The notes under the pieces are model-generated. The model worked only from the letters and a program-made list of their open reading frames with translations, did not search any database and was not told the origin of the DNA. A stretch of 49,773 nucleotides of DNA from assembly GCA_024277135.1 (NCBI GenBank), contig JAJRVV010000079.1, positions 1-49,773 on the forward strand, in the 5' to 3' direction. Numbering within the stretch: position 1 is the stretch's first letter; the number at the start of each line of letters is the position of its first letter. Position numbers and translations under genes: made by a program. Shown here piece after piece: positions 1 to 7,557 of the stretch. The DNA comes from Chloroflexota bacterium. GTDB taxonomy: Bacteria; Chloroflexota; Anaerolineae; Promineifilales; Promineifilaceae.

Positions 1-677
1 ACGGCCGCCGATTCCATCACGGCAAAGTCGCCGCCGCCAAGACCGAAGGGAATTGGCGCCGGCTGCCCAATCACCTCGCTGATGATTTGTACATCCCCCA
101 ACGTAACGCCGCCGAGTTCGGCCAGGGAAGCGGCCCGTTTGCGCGCGTCGGCCATGGCGGCGGCGCGGGCTTCCTCTTCCAGTGCCGCCGGGTCGGCCAC
201 GGTGAAGTTGATGCCGTAGATGCTGTTAGCGCCAGCGCCGGTGACGGCCGCCAGCACGTCGCCCACCTTATCAATATCGCGGATGGTGACGTTAACCATG
301 TTGGTCACGCGATACCCGGCGATCCCTTCCGGCCCCTGGTCGCCGTAAATCTGCTCGGCCCACAAGCTGTAATTGGTGGTCTGGATGTCTTCGGCGTTGA
401 TGCCCATCTGGCCTAGCGCGGCGATGATTTGGGCGATGACGGCCTCGTTCTGGCCGGCAGCCTCGCTGACAGTTTCGGCGAAGATTTCCACGCCAGCCTG
501 CACCTGCGCCTGATCGGGTTGGCCGTATGCCTCGCCTTGACCGACGACGGTGATGCCGCCAGCCGCGCTTTCCCCGGCCGTGGCCGAGGCCGCCGGGCCG
601 CCGCAAGCCACTAACAAAACTGCCAATCCCAGCAAAGCGATGACTCCCAAAGTTCGTTTCATATTTTCCGTAAACAT
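1..677 (-). CDS. SIMPL-domain (DUF541) lipoprotein, 3' end cut by the window
   Basis: This minus-strand reading frame is open from 677 to the window edge, so the C-terminus is missing. The chosen start has AAGGAG (683-688) five bases upstream; the next in-frame ATG at 662 begins MKRTLGV but lacks a good ribosome site. The N-terminus is a lipoprotein signal with lipobox LLVACGG, so the mature protein should be lipid-anchored outside the membrane. The rest reads as a SIMPL/DUF541 domain: ITVVGQGEAYGQPDQAQV, then paired Ala-rich helices (AVIAQIIAALGQMGI) and the characteristic IQTTNYSLWAEQ and ADARKRAASLAELGGV segments. The family is periplasmic or extracellular with no settled enzymatic role. 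It is divergently oriented to aroKB. Confidence 0.85.
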   Translation of the reverse strand, partial: MFTENMKRTLGVIALLGLAVLLVACGGPAASATAGESAAGGITVVGQGEAYGQPDQAQVQAGVEIFAETVSEAAGQNEAVIAQIIAALGQMGINAEDIQTTNYSLWAEQIYGDQGPEGIAGYRVTNMVNVTIRDIDKVGDVLAAVTGAGANSIYGINFTVADPAALEEEARAAAMADARKRAASLAELGGVTLGDVQIISEVIGQPAPIPFGLGGGDFAVMESAA

Positions 678-790
678 TTTCACTCCTTATCTTGTAAATT
701 TGGGCAGGGTTTATGGCCTGTCTGCCAGCTAAGACGCCCGTCGTTGTCAATCGGTTCCCGCCGATTTAAGGGTTCTGCGGCAACTGCGGC

Positions 791-796
791 TATAAT
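791..796 (+). promoter_or_regulatory. -10 box TATAAT for aroKB, implying a leaderless mRNA
   Basis: A perfect TATAAT ends seven bases before the aroKB ATG at 803, so transcription should start on or next to the A of the start codon. No Shine-Dalgarno precedes the ATG. No convincing -35 box is visible. Confidence 0.6.
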
Positions 797-802
797 CGGG
801 GC

Positions 803-2386
803 ATGGCAAAGCGAAATGTGGTGTTGACCGGGTTTATGGGCGCAGGCAAAACGACAGTGGGCCGGATTTTGGCGGCGCGGCTGGGGTTTGGCTTTGTGGA
901 TACGGATGCGTGGATTGTAGCGCGAGACGGCCGTGCCATCGCCGACATTTTCCGCGAGGAGGGGGAGGCGGCGTTTCGCGCCATGGAACGCGCTGCCGCC
1001 CAGGTGTTGGCGGGGCAGACGGGGCTAGTCATCGCCACCGGCGGCCGGTTGATGTTGGATGCGGGCAATGCGGCGCTGTTGCAGGAGAATGGGCGGGTGT
1101 TTTGCCTGACGGCCGCGCCGGAGCAGATTGTGGCGCGGGCGCTGGCGGATGGGACGAAACGGCCGCTCCTGGACGTGCCTGATCCACAGGAAAAAGTAGC
1201 GGTGTTGCTGGCAAAACGGGCGGCGGCCTACGGCCGTTTCCCCCAAATTGACACCAGCGGCAAGACGGCGGAGCAAGTGGCGGACGAGATCGCAGCGGCG
1301 TTAGCCAGCGGAGAACGCGAGATGCAGAATGAATGGACGCGCCTGCCGGTGCGGGTTCCGGGCGGGGCGTATGATGTGATTGTGGGCGCAGGGCTGTTGC
1401 CGCGCCTGCGCCGGTTGGCGGGCGTTGCCGGGCCGGTGGCGGTGGTGACGGATTCAAATGTGGGGCCATTGTATGCGGCGCAGTTGGGGGCAGCGACGGC
1501 CGTCATCACCCTCCCCGCCGGTGAACAGCACAAAACGCTGGACACGATGCGCGCCATCTACGACCAACTGCTGGCGGCCGGGTTGGACCGGCAGGGGACG
1601 GTGGTGGCCTTGGGCGGCGGCGTGGTGGGGGACATGGCCGGATTTGCTGCCGCCACTTACCTGCGCGGCGTGGATTTTGTGCAATGCCCCACCACGCTGT
1701 TGGCGATGGTGGACGCCAGCGTGGGCGGCAAGACGGGGGTGGATTTGCCCCAGGGCAAGAATTTGGTGGGAGCCTTCAAACAGCAGGCGGCCGTGCTGGC
1801 CGACATCGCCACCCTCTCCACCCTGCCGGCGGCGGAACTCGCCTCCGGGATGGCGGAAGTGGTGAAGCATGGGCTGATTGCCGGCGGCGAACTGGTTGAA
1901 AAGTTGATTTCATCTGAGGAAGCCGCGAATTTCACAAATGACACGAATTTTTCTTTAATCGTTGAAGCCATCGGCGTGAAGCGGGACGTGGTGCAGGCTG
2001 ATCCGTTTGAGCGGGGGCGGCGGGCGGTGTTAAACCTGGGGCATACCTTTGGGCACGCCATTGAGCAGGTGAGCGGTTACGCCATCCGGCATGGGGAAGG
2101 GGTGGCCATGGGATTGGCGGCGGCGGCGAATTTGTCGGCGCGGTTGGGACATTGTGCGCCCGATTTGCAGACGATGATTGAGGCGGTTTTGACCAGGATC
2201 AATTTGCCGACTCGAATTCCGGCGCAGTTGGCGGCGGCGGATTTGTATGCGGCGATGTTTACCGATAAGAAGATGGCGGCGGGGCAATTGCGCTTTGTGC
2301 TGCTACGCGGGGTAGGGGATGTGTTTGTGACGGCCGATGTGCCGGAAACTGCCGTTCTGGAAACGCTGGCGGAGATGCAATCATGA
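803..2386 (+). CDS. aroKB: Bifunctional shikimate kinase / 3-dehydroquinate synthase
   Basis: A fusion of two shikimate-pathway enzymes in 527 residues. Residues 1-170 are shikimate kinase, which phosphorylates shikimate at the 3-OH; the Walker A loop is [11 protein letters not shown] and the lid region is near GTKRPLLD. Residues about 175-527 are 3-dehydroquinate synthase, which converts DAHP to 3-dehydroquinate. It has the NAD-binding [11 protein letters not shown] and the metal-ligand segments [21 protein letters not shown] and RHGEGVAMG. An internal Met at the junction (MQNEWTRL) may be a relic of a separate aroB start. The shikimate-binding triple glycine, usually GGG, reads ATGGR here. 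The gene overlaps aroQ by 4 bp, so the two are translationally coupled. AroK-AroB fusions are known in other bacteria. Confidence 0.95.
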   Translation: MAKRNVVLTGFMGAGKTTVGRILAARLGFGFVDTDAWIVARDGRAIADIFREEGEAAFRAMERAAAQVLAGQTGLVIATGGRLMLDAGNAALLQENGRVFCLTAAPEQIVARALADGTKRPLLDVPDPQEKVAVLLAKRAAAYGRFPQIDTSGKTAEQVADEIAAALASGEREMQNEWTRLPVRVPGGAYDVIVGAGLLPRLRRLAGVAGPVAVVTDSNVGPLYAAQLGAATAVITLPAGEQHKTLDTMRAIYDQLLAAGLDRQGTVVALGGGVVGDMAGFAAATYLRGVDFVQCPTTLLAMVDASVGGKTGVDLPQGKNLVGAFKQQAAVLADIATLSTLPAAELASGMAEVVKHGLIAGGELVEKLISSEEAANFTNDTNFSLIVEAIGVKRDVVQADPFERGRRAVLNLGHTFGHAIEQVSGYAIRHGEGVAMGLAAAANLSARLGHCAPDLQTMIEAVLTRINLPTRIPAQLAAADLYAAMFTDKKMAAGQLRFVLLRGVGDVFVTADVPETAVLETLAEMQS

Positions 2387-2823
2387 CAAAAATTTTACTG
2401 TTACATGGGCCGAATTTGAATCTGTTGGGCAAACGGGAGCCGGAAGTGTACGGCCGTCGCACGCTGGACGACATCAATCAGGCGCTGCGGGAAATGGCGG
2501 CGGCGCATGACGCCGAACTGCGGATTATGCAGTCCAACCACGAAGGGGCGCTGATTGACGCCATCCACGAGGCGATGGGGTGGGCGGACGGGATTCTCAT
2601 CAATCCCGGCGCGTTTACCCACACCAGCTACGCCATTCGAGACGCGATCACGGCCGTGGCGCTACCCACCGTCGAGGTTCATCTGTCTAACATTCAGGCG
2701 CGGGAACAGTTTCGGCATCATTCGGTGTTGACGGCCGTGTGCTTGGGACAAATTAGCGGGTTTGGCTGGCGCAGTTATTTGCTGGGATTGCAGGCGTTAT
2801 TGGACGGCAGGGTGACAGAGTGA
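2383..2823 (+). CDS. aroQ: Type II 3-dehydroquinate dehydratase
   Basis: At 146 residues this is the normal length for the small dodecameric type II dehydroquinase, which dehydrates 3-dehydroquinate to 3-dehydroshikimate. The family landmarks are clear: the N-terminal [17 protein letters not shown] carries the catalytic Tyr and Arg, followed by [30 protein letters not shown] and [17 protein letters not shown] with the active-site His residues. The ATG overlaps the aroKB stop (ATGA). It provides the step between the two activities of the fused neighbour, so this operon holds three of the seven shikimate-pathway reactions. A terminator hairpin follows at once. Confidence 0.96.
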   Translation: MTKILLLHGPNLNLLGKREPEVYGRRTLDDINQALREMAAAHDAELRIMQSNHEGALIDAIHEAMGWADGILINPGAFTHTSYAIRDAITAVALPTVEVHLSNIQAREQFRHHSVLTAVCLGQISGFGWRSYLLGLQALLDGRVTE

Positions 2824-2827
2824 CAAA

Positions 2828-2868
2828 ACAAAAGAGCTTGTACCTTTTTGAGATACAAGCTCCTTTGT
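2828..2868 (+). terminator. Terminator hairpin after aroQ
   Basis: The arms 2828-2842 and 2854-2868 form a 15-bp stem with one mismatch, around AGCTTGTA/TACAAGCT, enclosing an 11-nt loop. The 3' side carries only TTTGT rather than a long T-run, so termination efficiency is uncertain. It begins five bases after the aroQ stop. Confidence 0.6.
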
Positions 2869-2872
2869 CTCC

Positions 2873-3101
2873 GATGGTCGGTGTTTCGCTAAACGAGGCT
2901 GCGGTGATGTGACGATGTTACTACAATGCGGCTTTGATGTTTGTTGTGATGCGGCTACAATGAGACGACAATGTGATTGTGATGTTAACAGCGATGCAGT
3001 TTCGATGTGCTTCGATGAGGCAGCGTTGTAAGCTTGGATGAGACTTCAATGTACTTCGATGTGATTGTGATGGGGTGTGGTACTGCTTTGATGGAGGTGT
3101 G
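2873..3101. repeat. Degenerate GATG array with an 11-bp period
   Basis: This gene-free stretch carries RATG (GATG or AATG) cores beginning at 2873, 2906, 2914, 2925, 2936, 2948, 2959, 2970, 2981, 2993, 3004, 3014, 3037, 3048, 3058, 3069 and 3090. Most steps are 10-12 bp; the larger gaps are near multiples of 11 (2873 to 2906 is 33, 3014 to 3037 is 23, 3069 to 3090 is 21). An approximate unit is RATGNGRCTTY. The period is not a multiple of 3, and no convincing ORF runs through it, so it is not coding. It lies between two convergent genes, after the aroQ terminator. Confidence 0.7.
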
Positions 3102-3200
3102 TTGTTGTTCCAGTACGTTTAACGTTTCACCTTACGTAACCAGTTATAACAGACAAACGTTACAATTACCGTTACAATGTGACGGTTTAGTACCTTTGTC

Positions 3201-4823
3201 TCATTGAGTGTAGACCCACCTCTGGAACAGATCGGTTAAATCACAGTCACAATGTTGTTCGGCCAATGATTTGAACCCTTCGGTATCAACAATTTGCCAT
3301 TGAAAGGCAACAAAATAATCGCGGAGGAAATCGTCAAAAGCGGTCTGTCCCATGCTGTCTGCTAATTCACGGACGAAGAGGGGGCCACGGCCGTAAATGA
3401 TGCCGCTGTACTCTGCGCCCGGATAGGCGTCAACCGGCTGGCCGATTGGAATTTCGGCGCGATCTATCCGATCCCACCGGCTTTCCAATGATTGGTAAAA
3501 GCCATCGGCGGCGTCGCTGCCATACCGATCCAGGTAGTACAGCCAGGTGGCGTATTGGGCCAGGGATTCGTCCAGCCACGGTTCGTTGAGCTGGTCGTTG
3601 CCGACGAGACTGTAAAACCATTGGTGGGCGGCTTCGTGGACGGTAGTGGATTCCAGGTAGATGGCGTTGGGCGTGCCGCGAATGTCGCCGTTCAAATTGT
3701 AGATGTTTAATGTGTTAGCGAATATGCCGGGATATTCGACGCCCAGCGCCAGGGTGGGGGTGCTGACGATATCCAGTTCGGTGTAGGGGTAGGGGGCGAA
3801 GCGACGGCCGTAAATTTCCAGGGCGGCGGCGGCGGTGTCGAGGACGGCCGTAGCTCCGTCTTCCAATTCGGCTAGGGCAAAGCTGTTGAGCGTGGTTTCG
3901 CCGACCGTCTGGCTGACCAGCTCATACCGGCTGCTGGCAGCCATGTAAAAATCGCGCGCCGGCCCGGCGGCGTAGACGAGGTGTTGCCGGTCGTCCACAA
4001 AATCTCGCTCCAGCCGAACGCCGCTGGTGGCGGCGGTGACGTCGGCGGGCAAGGTAGCCCGCACCAGGAAGAAGCTGGAATCGGCGTAAACCACGTCGCC
4101 GCTTTCGCTGGCGGGGGCGATGTGCCACCCCTCGTCGTCGAAGACGGCCAGCATCGGATAGAAGTGGGAGAGGGCCATGATCTCGTCTACGGTGGCGAAG
4201 ATGCCGTAATTACGGCCGCTTTCCGTGGGAATCTGGGTGGTGAAATCCATGCTGATGATGATTTGGCCGCCAGGGAGCAGCGGGTCGGCCAGAGTGATTT
4301 CTAGGATGGTTTGGTTGAGTTGGGCGGCGGTGACGGCCGTTTCCCCATTCAGGCGCACATTTTCCACCCCCATTTCGCCGCCCAGCAGGTTGGGGAACAG
4401 GTGGAAGTAGACGCGATCCAACGGCTGCTTTTCCTGGTTGGTGTAGTACACTTCTAGTTGGCCGGCGAGGCTGGTCAGGGCATCATCCACGGCAAAAATC
4501 AGGTGGTAAACGGGCGCGCCGGGAAGCTGGTCGAGGATGGGTTGGGCGCTGGCGATGAGTCCGGCGCGGAACGGCTCCCGGTCATCCCAGCCGTAGGTGA
4601 ACAGGGTGGGGGCCGGCAGGAGGGAGACGGCCGTTTCCGGCGTTGGCGTTGCTGGTTCTGAGGTGGGATCGGGCGGCGGCGTAGTAGGCTTAGGCAACGT
4701 TGGTTGGATGGCGGGAGAGGGCGGCGCTGCCGTGGGGAAGGGGGTGGGGGCGACGGCCGTTTGGCTCTGGCAGGCGGCCAGTAAAATCAACAAAAGGATG
4801 GTCAAAAACCAGGTTCGTTTCAT
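3201..4823 (-). CDS. M1-family (gluzincin) metallopeptidase lipoprotein
   Basis: A 540-residue membrane-anchored zinc peptidase. The N-terminus is a lipoprotein signal (ILLLILLAACQSQ), followed by a Pro/Thr-rich linker to about residue 60 that would hold the enzyme off the membrane. The gluzincin motif HEAAH lies near residues 395-399, and the third zinc ligand is the Glu in WLDESLAQYA, 19 positions after the second His. That spacing is typical of M1 aminopeptidases. A beta-rich domain precedes the catalytic domain, as in the family. The start has AAGGAG seven bases upstream. The usual GxMEN exopeptidase motif appears as ALGVEYPGIF, so substrate specificity is unclear. It converges on aroQ and is transcribed away from the trp region. 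Confidence 0.85.
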   Translation of the reverse strand: MKRTWFLTILLLILLAACQSQTAVAPTPFPTAAPPSPAIQPTLPKPTTPPPDPTSEPATPTPETAVSLLPAPTLFTYGWDDREPFRAGLIASAQPILDQLPGAPVYHLIFAVDDALTSLAGQLEVYYTNQEKQPLDRVYFHLFPNLLGGEMGVENVRLNGETAVTAAQLNQTILEITLADPLLPGGQIIISMDFTTQIPTESGRNYGIFATVDEIMALSHFYPMLAVFDDEGWHIAPASESGDVVYADSSFFLVRATLPADVTAATSGVRLERDFVDDRQHLVYAAGPARDFYMAASSRYELVSQTVGETTLNSFALAELEDGATAVLDTAAAALEIYGRRFAPYPYTELDIVSTPTLALGVEYPGIFANTLNIYNLNGDIRGTPNAIYLESTTVHEAAHQWFYSLVGNDQLNEPWLDESLAQYATWLYYLDRYGSDAADGFYQSLESRWDRIDRAEIPIGQPVDAYPGAEYSGIIYGRGPLFVRELADSMGQTAFDDFLRDYFVAFQWQIVDTEGFKSLAEQHCDCDLTDLFQRWVYTQ

Positions 4824-4901
4824 CGGTAACTCCTTGAACGTGGGGATTGTACTCGTTAGCGAGGGATTGCAAAAGTGGGGCGTTTTGCCATCCGGCCAGC
4901 C

Positions 4902-4930
4902 TTGACAGGGGAAAACGGCCGTGCTACCAT
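4902..4930 (+). promoter_or_regulatory. sigma70-type promoter of the trp operon
   Basis: TTGACA at 4902-4907 and TACCAT at 4925-4930 are separated by exactly 17 bp. Transcription would start near 4937, about 25 bases before the first T-box stem. It also lies just upstream of the divergent peptidase gene. Confidence 0.7.
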
Positions 4931-5064
4931 CTGCCTCAACTTAAAAACAAAAGACGTTGAATCGGAAGAGTAATTGGCAAAGCGGGTCCAAGAGAGTGGG
5001 TCATGTGGCTGGAAGATCCATGTCAGCGCCGCCGGTGAATGGGCCGAGGAGTTGTGCGGGCGAA

Positions 5065-5202
5065 CAGTATTCAGTGACCAGTGGTCAGTATTCAGTAGCT
5101 TGCGCCGGAGATGCCGCCGTTATCTGGGCAAACGTTTACAATGAGCAATGAGAAATGAATAATGAACAAATTTGTTCATTATTCATTGTTAATTGCTCAT
5201 TG
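5065..5202. repeat. Heptamer repeats and long palindrome inside the T-box leader
   Basis: Positions 5065-5099 are five 7-bp units of the CAGTATT/CAGTGAC type. Positions 5139-5170 are period-7 CAATGAG-like units that form a near-perfect, loopless palindrome with 5171-5202 (17 bp paired, 4 unpaired, 11 bp paired). The RNA would fold into a very stable hairpin in the part of the leader where stem II elements normally sit. Confidence 0.8.
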
Positions 5203-5299
5203 AGAACTAGAGTGAAGCTGGCTTCTTGAATTTACGCGCTGTCACCGGCGCGTTTTTTGTTGGAGCGGCTTAACCAGGGTGGTACCGCGGGAGATTTGG

Positions 5300-5351
5300 C
5301 GCTCTCGTCCCTGAAGCGACTAGGGTCGCATCAGTGGATGAGGGCGTTTTT
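5300..5351 (+). terminator. T-box-controlled intrinsic terminator
   Basis: CGCTCTCGTCC (5300-5310) pairs fully with GGATGAGGGCG (5336-5346), allowing two G-U pairs. An inner stem CTGAAGCGAC/GTCGCATCAG extends it, and TTTTT follows. Its 5' arm lies just after the T-box sequence, so antiterminator folding would compete with it. Confidence 0.9.
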
Positions 5352-5354
5352 GTT

Positions 5355-5388
5355 TCAATTGACAATTGACCATTAGCAATTGACAATT
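5355..5388. repeat. Period-7 repeat (CAATTGA type) before trpE
   Basis: Four or five 7-bp units of the form CAATTGA occupy the gap between the T-box terminator and the trpE ribosome-binding site. The same unit recurs at 45541. Confidence 0.75.
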
Positions 5389-5401
5389 TCCGGGAGATTT
5401 T

Positions 5402-6933
5402 ATGTTAAGCATAGCGAAAAACACACAAACGGCCGTCTACACCCCAACCCTGGCCGATTTCCGCGAACTGGCGGCCGGGCCAGTCAATCTCATCCCCGTC
5501 TACCGGGAATTTGCCGCCGATTTGGAGACGCCGGTTTCCGTTTATCTCAAGCTGATGGCGGAAATGGGGCCGTCCTTTTTGCTGGAATCGGTGGAAGGGG
5601 GCGAGCAAGTGGGGCGGTATTCGTTTGTCGGCGTACACCCCAGGGGCATGATCAGTTTGCGCGGCCGTACCCTCACCGACAGCCGCCGCGCCCAGAGCCA
5701 AAGCCGGGAACTGGCCGGCGACGAGGACATCCTCGATGTGGTGCAAGCGGAACTGAGCCGCTTCACCCCGGCCGACCTGCCCGGTCTGCCCCGCTTCAAC
5801 GGCGGCGCAGTGGGCTATCTAGGGTATGATGTGGCGCGCTTTTTTGAGCGACTGCCGCAAACGGCCGAATCGGTGTTGGACATCCCCGACGCCATTTTCC
5901 TGTTGGCCGATACGCTGGTCGTCTTCGACCACGCTCGCCACCGGCTCATCATCCTGTCTACGCCCGGGTGGATGGGGACGTGGAGCAGGCGTATGTCAGC
6001 GCGATTCAGCAGATTGAGCGGGTGAGTGAGAAGTTGTTACGGCCGTTGCCCGCCATTCCGGCCCGACGTTGGGGATACAGCGCCAACGGCAACGGCGTGA
6101 CAGCCAACATGACCCCGGAACGGTATCAAGAAATCGTGGCCCAGGCCAAATCGCACATCGTCGCCGGGGACATCTTCCAGGTCGTCCTCAGCCAGCGCTT
6201 CAGCCGCCGGACGACCGCCCATCCCTTCGCCATCTACCGCGCCCTGCGTATGCTCAACCCGTCGCCTTACATGTTCTATTTCGACTTTGGCCGGCATGAT
6301 TTGCAGATCATTGGCGCATCGCCGGAGATGCACGCGCGGCTGGAAGATGGGGTGGCAACCGCGCGTCCCATTGCCGGCACCCGGCGGCGGGGCCAGACCC
6401 CGGCCGAAGACGAGCAGTTGGCCGCCGACCTGCTGGCCGATCCCAAAGAGCGGGCCGAACACGTCATGCTGGTGGATTTGGGGCGTAACGATGTCGGCCG
6501 GGTCAGCCAATACGGCAGCGTGCAGGCGCGCGATTTGATGACGATTGAGCGATACAGCCACGTCATGCACATCGTCAGCCAGGTACAAGGGCGGATTAAG
6601 CCGGAAATGGACGCCTTTGACCTGATGCGGGCGACTTTTCCGGCGGGCACGGTCAGCGGCGCGCCCAAAGTGCGGGCGATGGAGATCATCGAGGCGTTGG
6701 AAGGGCAGCGACGCGGCATGTACGCCGGGGCCGTCGGTTATTTCAGCTATGATGGCAGCATGGATACTTGTATCGCCATCCGCACGATGGTGATGCAGGG
6801 GGACACCGTTCACGTGCAGGCAGGCGCCGGCATCGTCGCCGACAGCGATCCGGCCAGCGAGTATCAGGAGTGTGTGAACAAGGCGCAGGCGTTGCTGGTG
6901 GCAGTGGATCGGGCTGAGACAGGATTGGTGTAA
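5402..6933 (+). CDS. trpE: Anthranilate synthase component I, split by an apparent 1-base frameshift
   Basis: TrpE makes anthranilate from chorismate, using ammonia supplied by TrpG. The N-terminal half (5402 to about 5967) carries the tryptophan feedback motif LLES in PSFLLESVEGG. The C-terminal half (about 5968-6933) has the chorismate-binding core: GASPEMHARLEDG, PIAGTRRRG, MLVDLGRNDVGRV, FPAGTVSGAPKVRAMEI and GAGIVADSDPASEYQE. The two halves lie in different frames and meet at about 5960-5970, where ACGCCCGGG would read correctly with one extra base, for example ACGGCCCGGG. The rest of both halves is well conserved, so this is either a recent mutation or a sequence error. A GGGAG site precedes the ATG, and the gene is first after the Trp T-box. 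Confidence 0.9.
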
Positions 6934-6936
6934 AAT
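6931..6936 (+). promoter_or_regulatory. Possible -10 box for a leaderless small-gene transcript
   Basis: TAAAAT, which includes the trpE stop codon, ends six bases before the ATG at 6943. That spacing would place transcription start on the ATG. No -35 or Shine-Dalgarno is evident. Confidence 0.3.
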
Positions 6937-6942
6937 ACCCCC

Positions 6943-7254
6943 ATGAAAAGCGTAGATGAAGTTTACCGACAGTTGGAAGCGGGCGAGTATACGTTAAGCC
7001 GCCACGCTTTGAAACGGGTAGTTGAACGAAATATCTGTGAGTTAGAAATTCAACAGGCAGGCGCAGCAGCGCAAGTTGTGGAAGAGTATCCTACCGACAA
7101 ATACGCTCCCAGTGTTTTGCTGCTTGGTTTTACGGAAAACGGCCGTCCGCTTCACATGCAGGTTTCTCTCGTGAAATCAAGTAAGGTCAAAATCATCACT
7201 CTGTATCAACCGGACGAATCCCGGTGGCATCCAGGGTTTCTTGAACGGAGGTAA
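6943..7254 (+). CDS. DUF4258 small protein, toxin-like partner
   Basis: This 103-residue protein has the DUF4258 pattern: an N-terminal helix with LSRHALKRVVERNI, and a C-terminal strand pair with RPLHMQVSLVKSSKVKIITLYQPDESRW. The His-x2-x-Arg segment followed by the VKIITLY...P core is typical of small RelE/BrnT-like proteins found in toxin-antitoxin-type pairs. The next gene begins two bases after its stop and encodes a YgiT-type zinc-finger protein, a pairing often seen in Chloroflexota and cyanobacteria. The pair sits between trpE and trpS in the same orientation. Toxin activity is inferred from context only. Confidence 0.7.
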   Translation: MKSVDEVYRQLEAGEYTLSRHALKRVVERNICELEIQQAGAAAQVVEEYPTDKYAPSVLLLGFTENGRPLHMQVSLVKSSKVKIITLYQPDESRWHPGFLERR

Positions 7255-7256
7255 TC

Positions 7257-7487
7257 ATGTTTATTTGTGATGTTTGTGGTAATGATGAAAGTGTAATGGA
7301 GCTTGTTGCCGAGGTTTTTGAAGTAGACGGCCGTCGGGTTTTTGTAGAACAAATCCCGGCGCAGGTTTGCGCCCAGTGCGGCGAAATTGTTTTTAGCCGG
7401 GAAACAGCCGAAAAAATCCGGCGCATGTTACACGGTGAAGCAGAACCGACTGGCGTGGTTTCTCTGGAACTGTTTACGTTTGTCTGA
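7257..7487 (+). CDS. YgiT-type zinc-finger protein, antitoxin-like
   Basis: A 76-residue protein with CDVCG near the N-terminus and CAQCGEIVFSRETAEKIRRM in the middle. The two CxxC pairs would hold one zinc, as in the N-terminal domain of MqsA (YgiT). It lacks the C-terminal helix-turn-helix of full MqsA. It starts two bases after the DUF4258 gene, with GGAGG just upstream, so the two are surely co-transcribed. The likely role is neutralising or regulating its partner, by analogy with MqsRA-like modules. Confidence 0.75.
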   Translation: MFICDVCGNDESVMELVAEVFEVDGRRVFVEQIPAQVCAQCGEIVFSRETAEKIRRMLHGEAEPTGVVSLELFTFV

Positions 7488-7557
7488 TTTTCTACCAACA
7501 CCAGACGTGAAGCGCCTTCATGTGTCGCGTTTCATGCCAGAATTATTGGAGGCCATT

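Larger units (their letters stand above)
4962..5351 (+). promoter_or_regulatory. T-box riboswitch, Trp (UGG) specifier
   Basis: A T-box leader senses uncharged tRNA and allows read-through of a terminator. Stem I is visible. TCGG (4962-4965) pairs with CCGA (5044-5047), and ATTGGC (4973-4978) pairs with GCCGGT (5031-5036). Between them lies the specifier loop, AAGAGTA on the 5' side and GAATGGG on the 3' side, placing codon UGG at 5040-5042. AGAGAG follows in the upper stem at 4991. Stem III is ACGCGC/GCGCGT (5234-5253) with a T-run. The universal T-box AGGGTGGTACCGCG is at 5276-5289, followed by the terminator. Uncharged tRNA-Trp should therefore switch on trpE and the genes after it, including trpS. 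Between stem I and stem III lie 7-bp repeats instead of an obvious stem II. Confidence 0.93.

Noticed and set aside
292-750. 152-residue Arg-rich ORF on the minus strand
   Set aside because: It is an out-of-frame shadow of the SIMPL lipoprotein; its composition is typical of alternative frames in GC-rich DNA.
2873-3101. CRISPR-like array
   Set aside because: The units are about 11 bp and degenerate, with no 25-40 bp repeats, unique spacers or cas genes.
5955-5975. Programmed ribosomal frameshift in trpE
   Set aside because: No X-XXY-YYZ slippery heptamer lies in phase and no downstream stimulator is evident; a one-base loss explains it more simply.
7387-7557. Extended trpS N-terminus
   Set aside because: The extension overlaps the zinc-finger gene in another frame, and the standard N-terminus with a good ribosome site begins at 7558.
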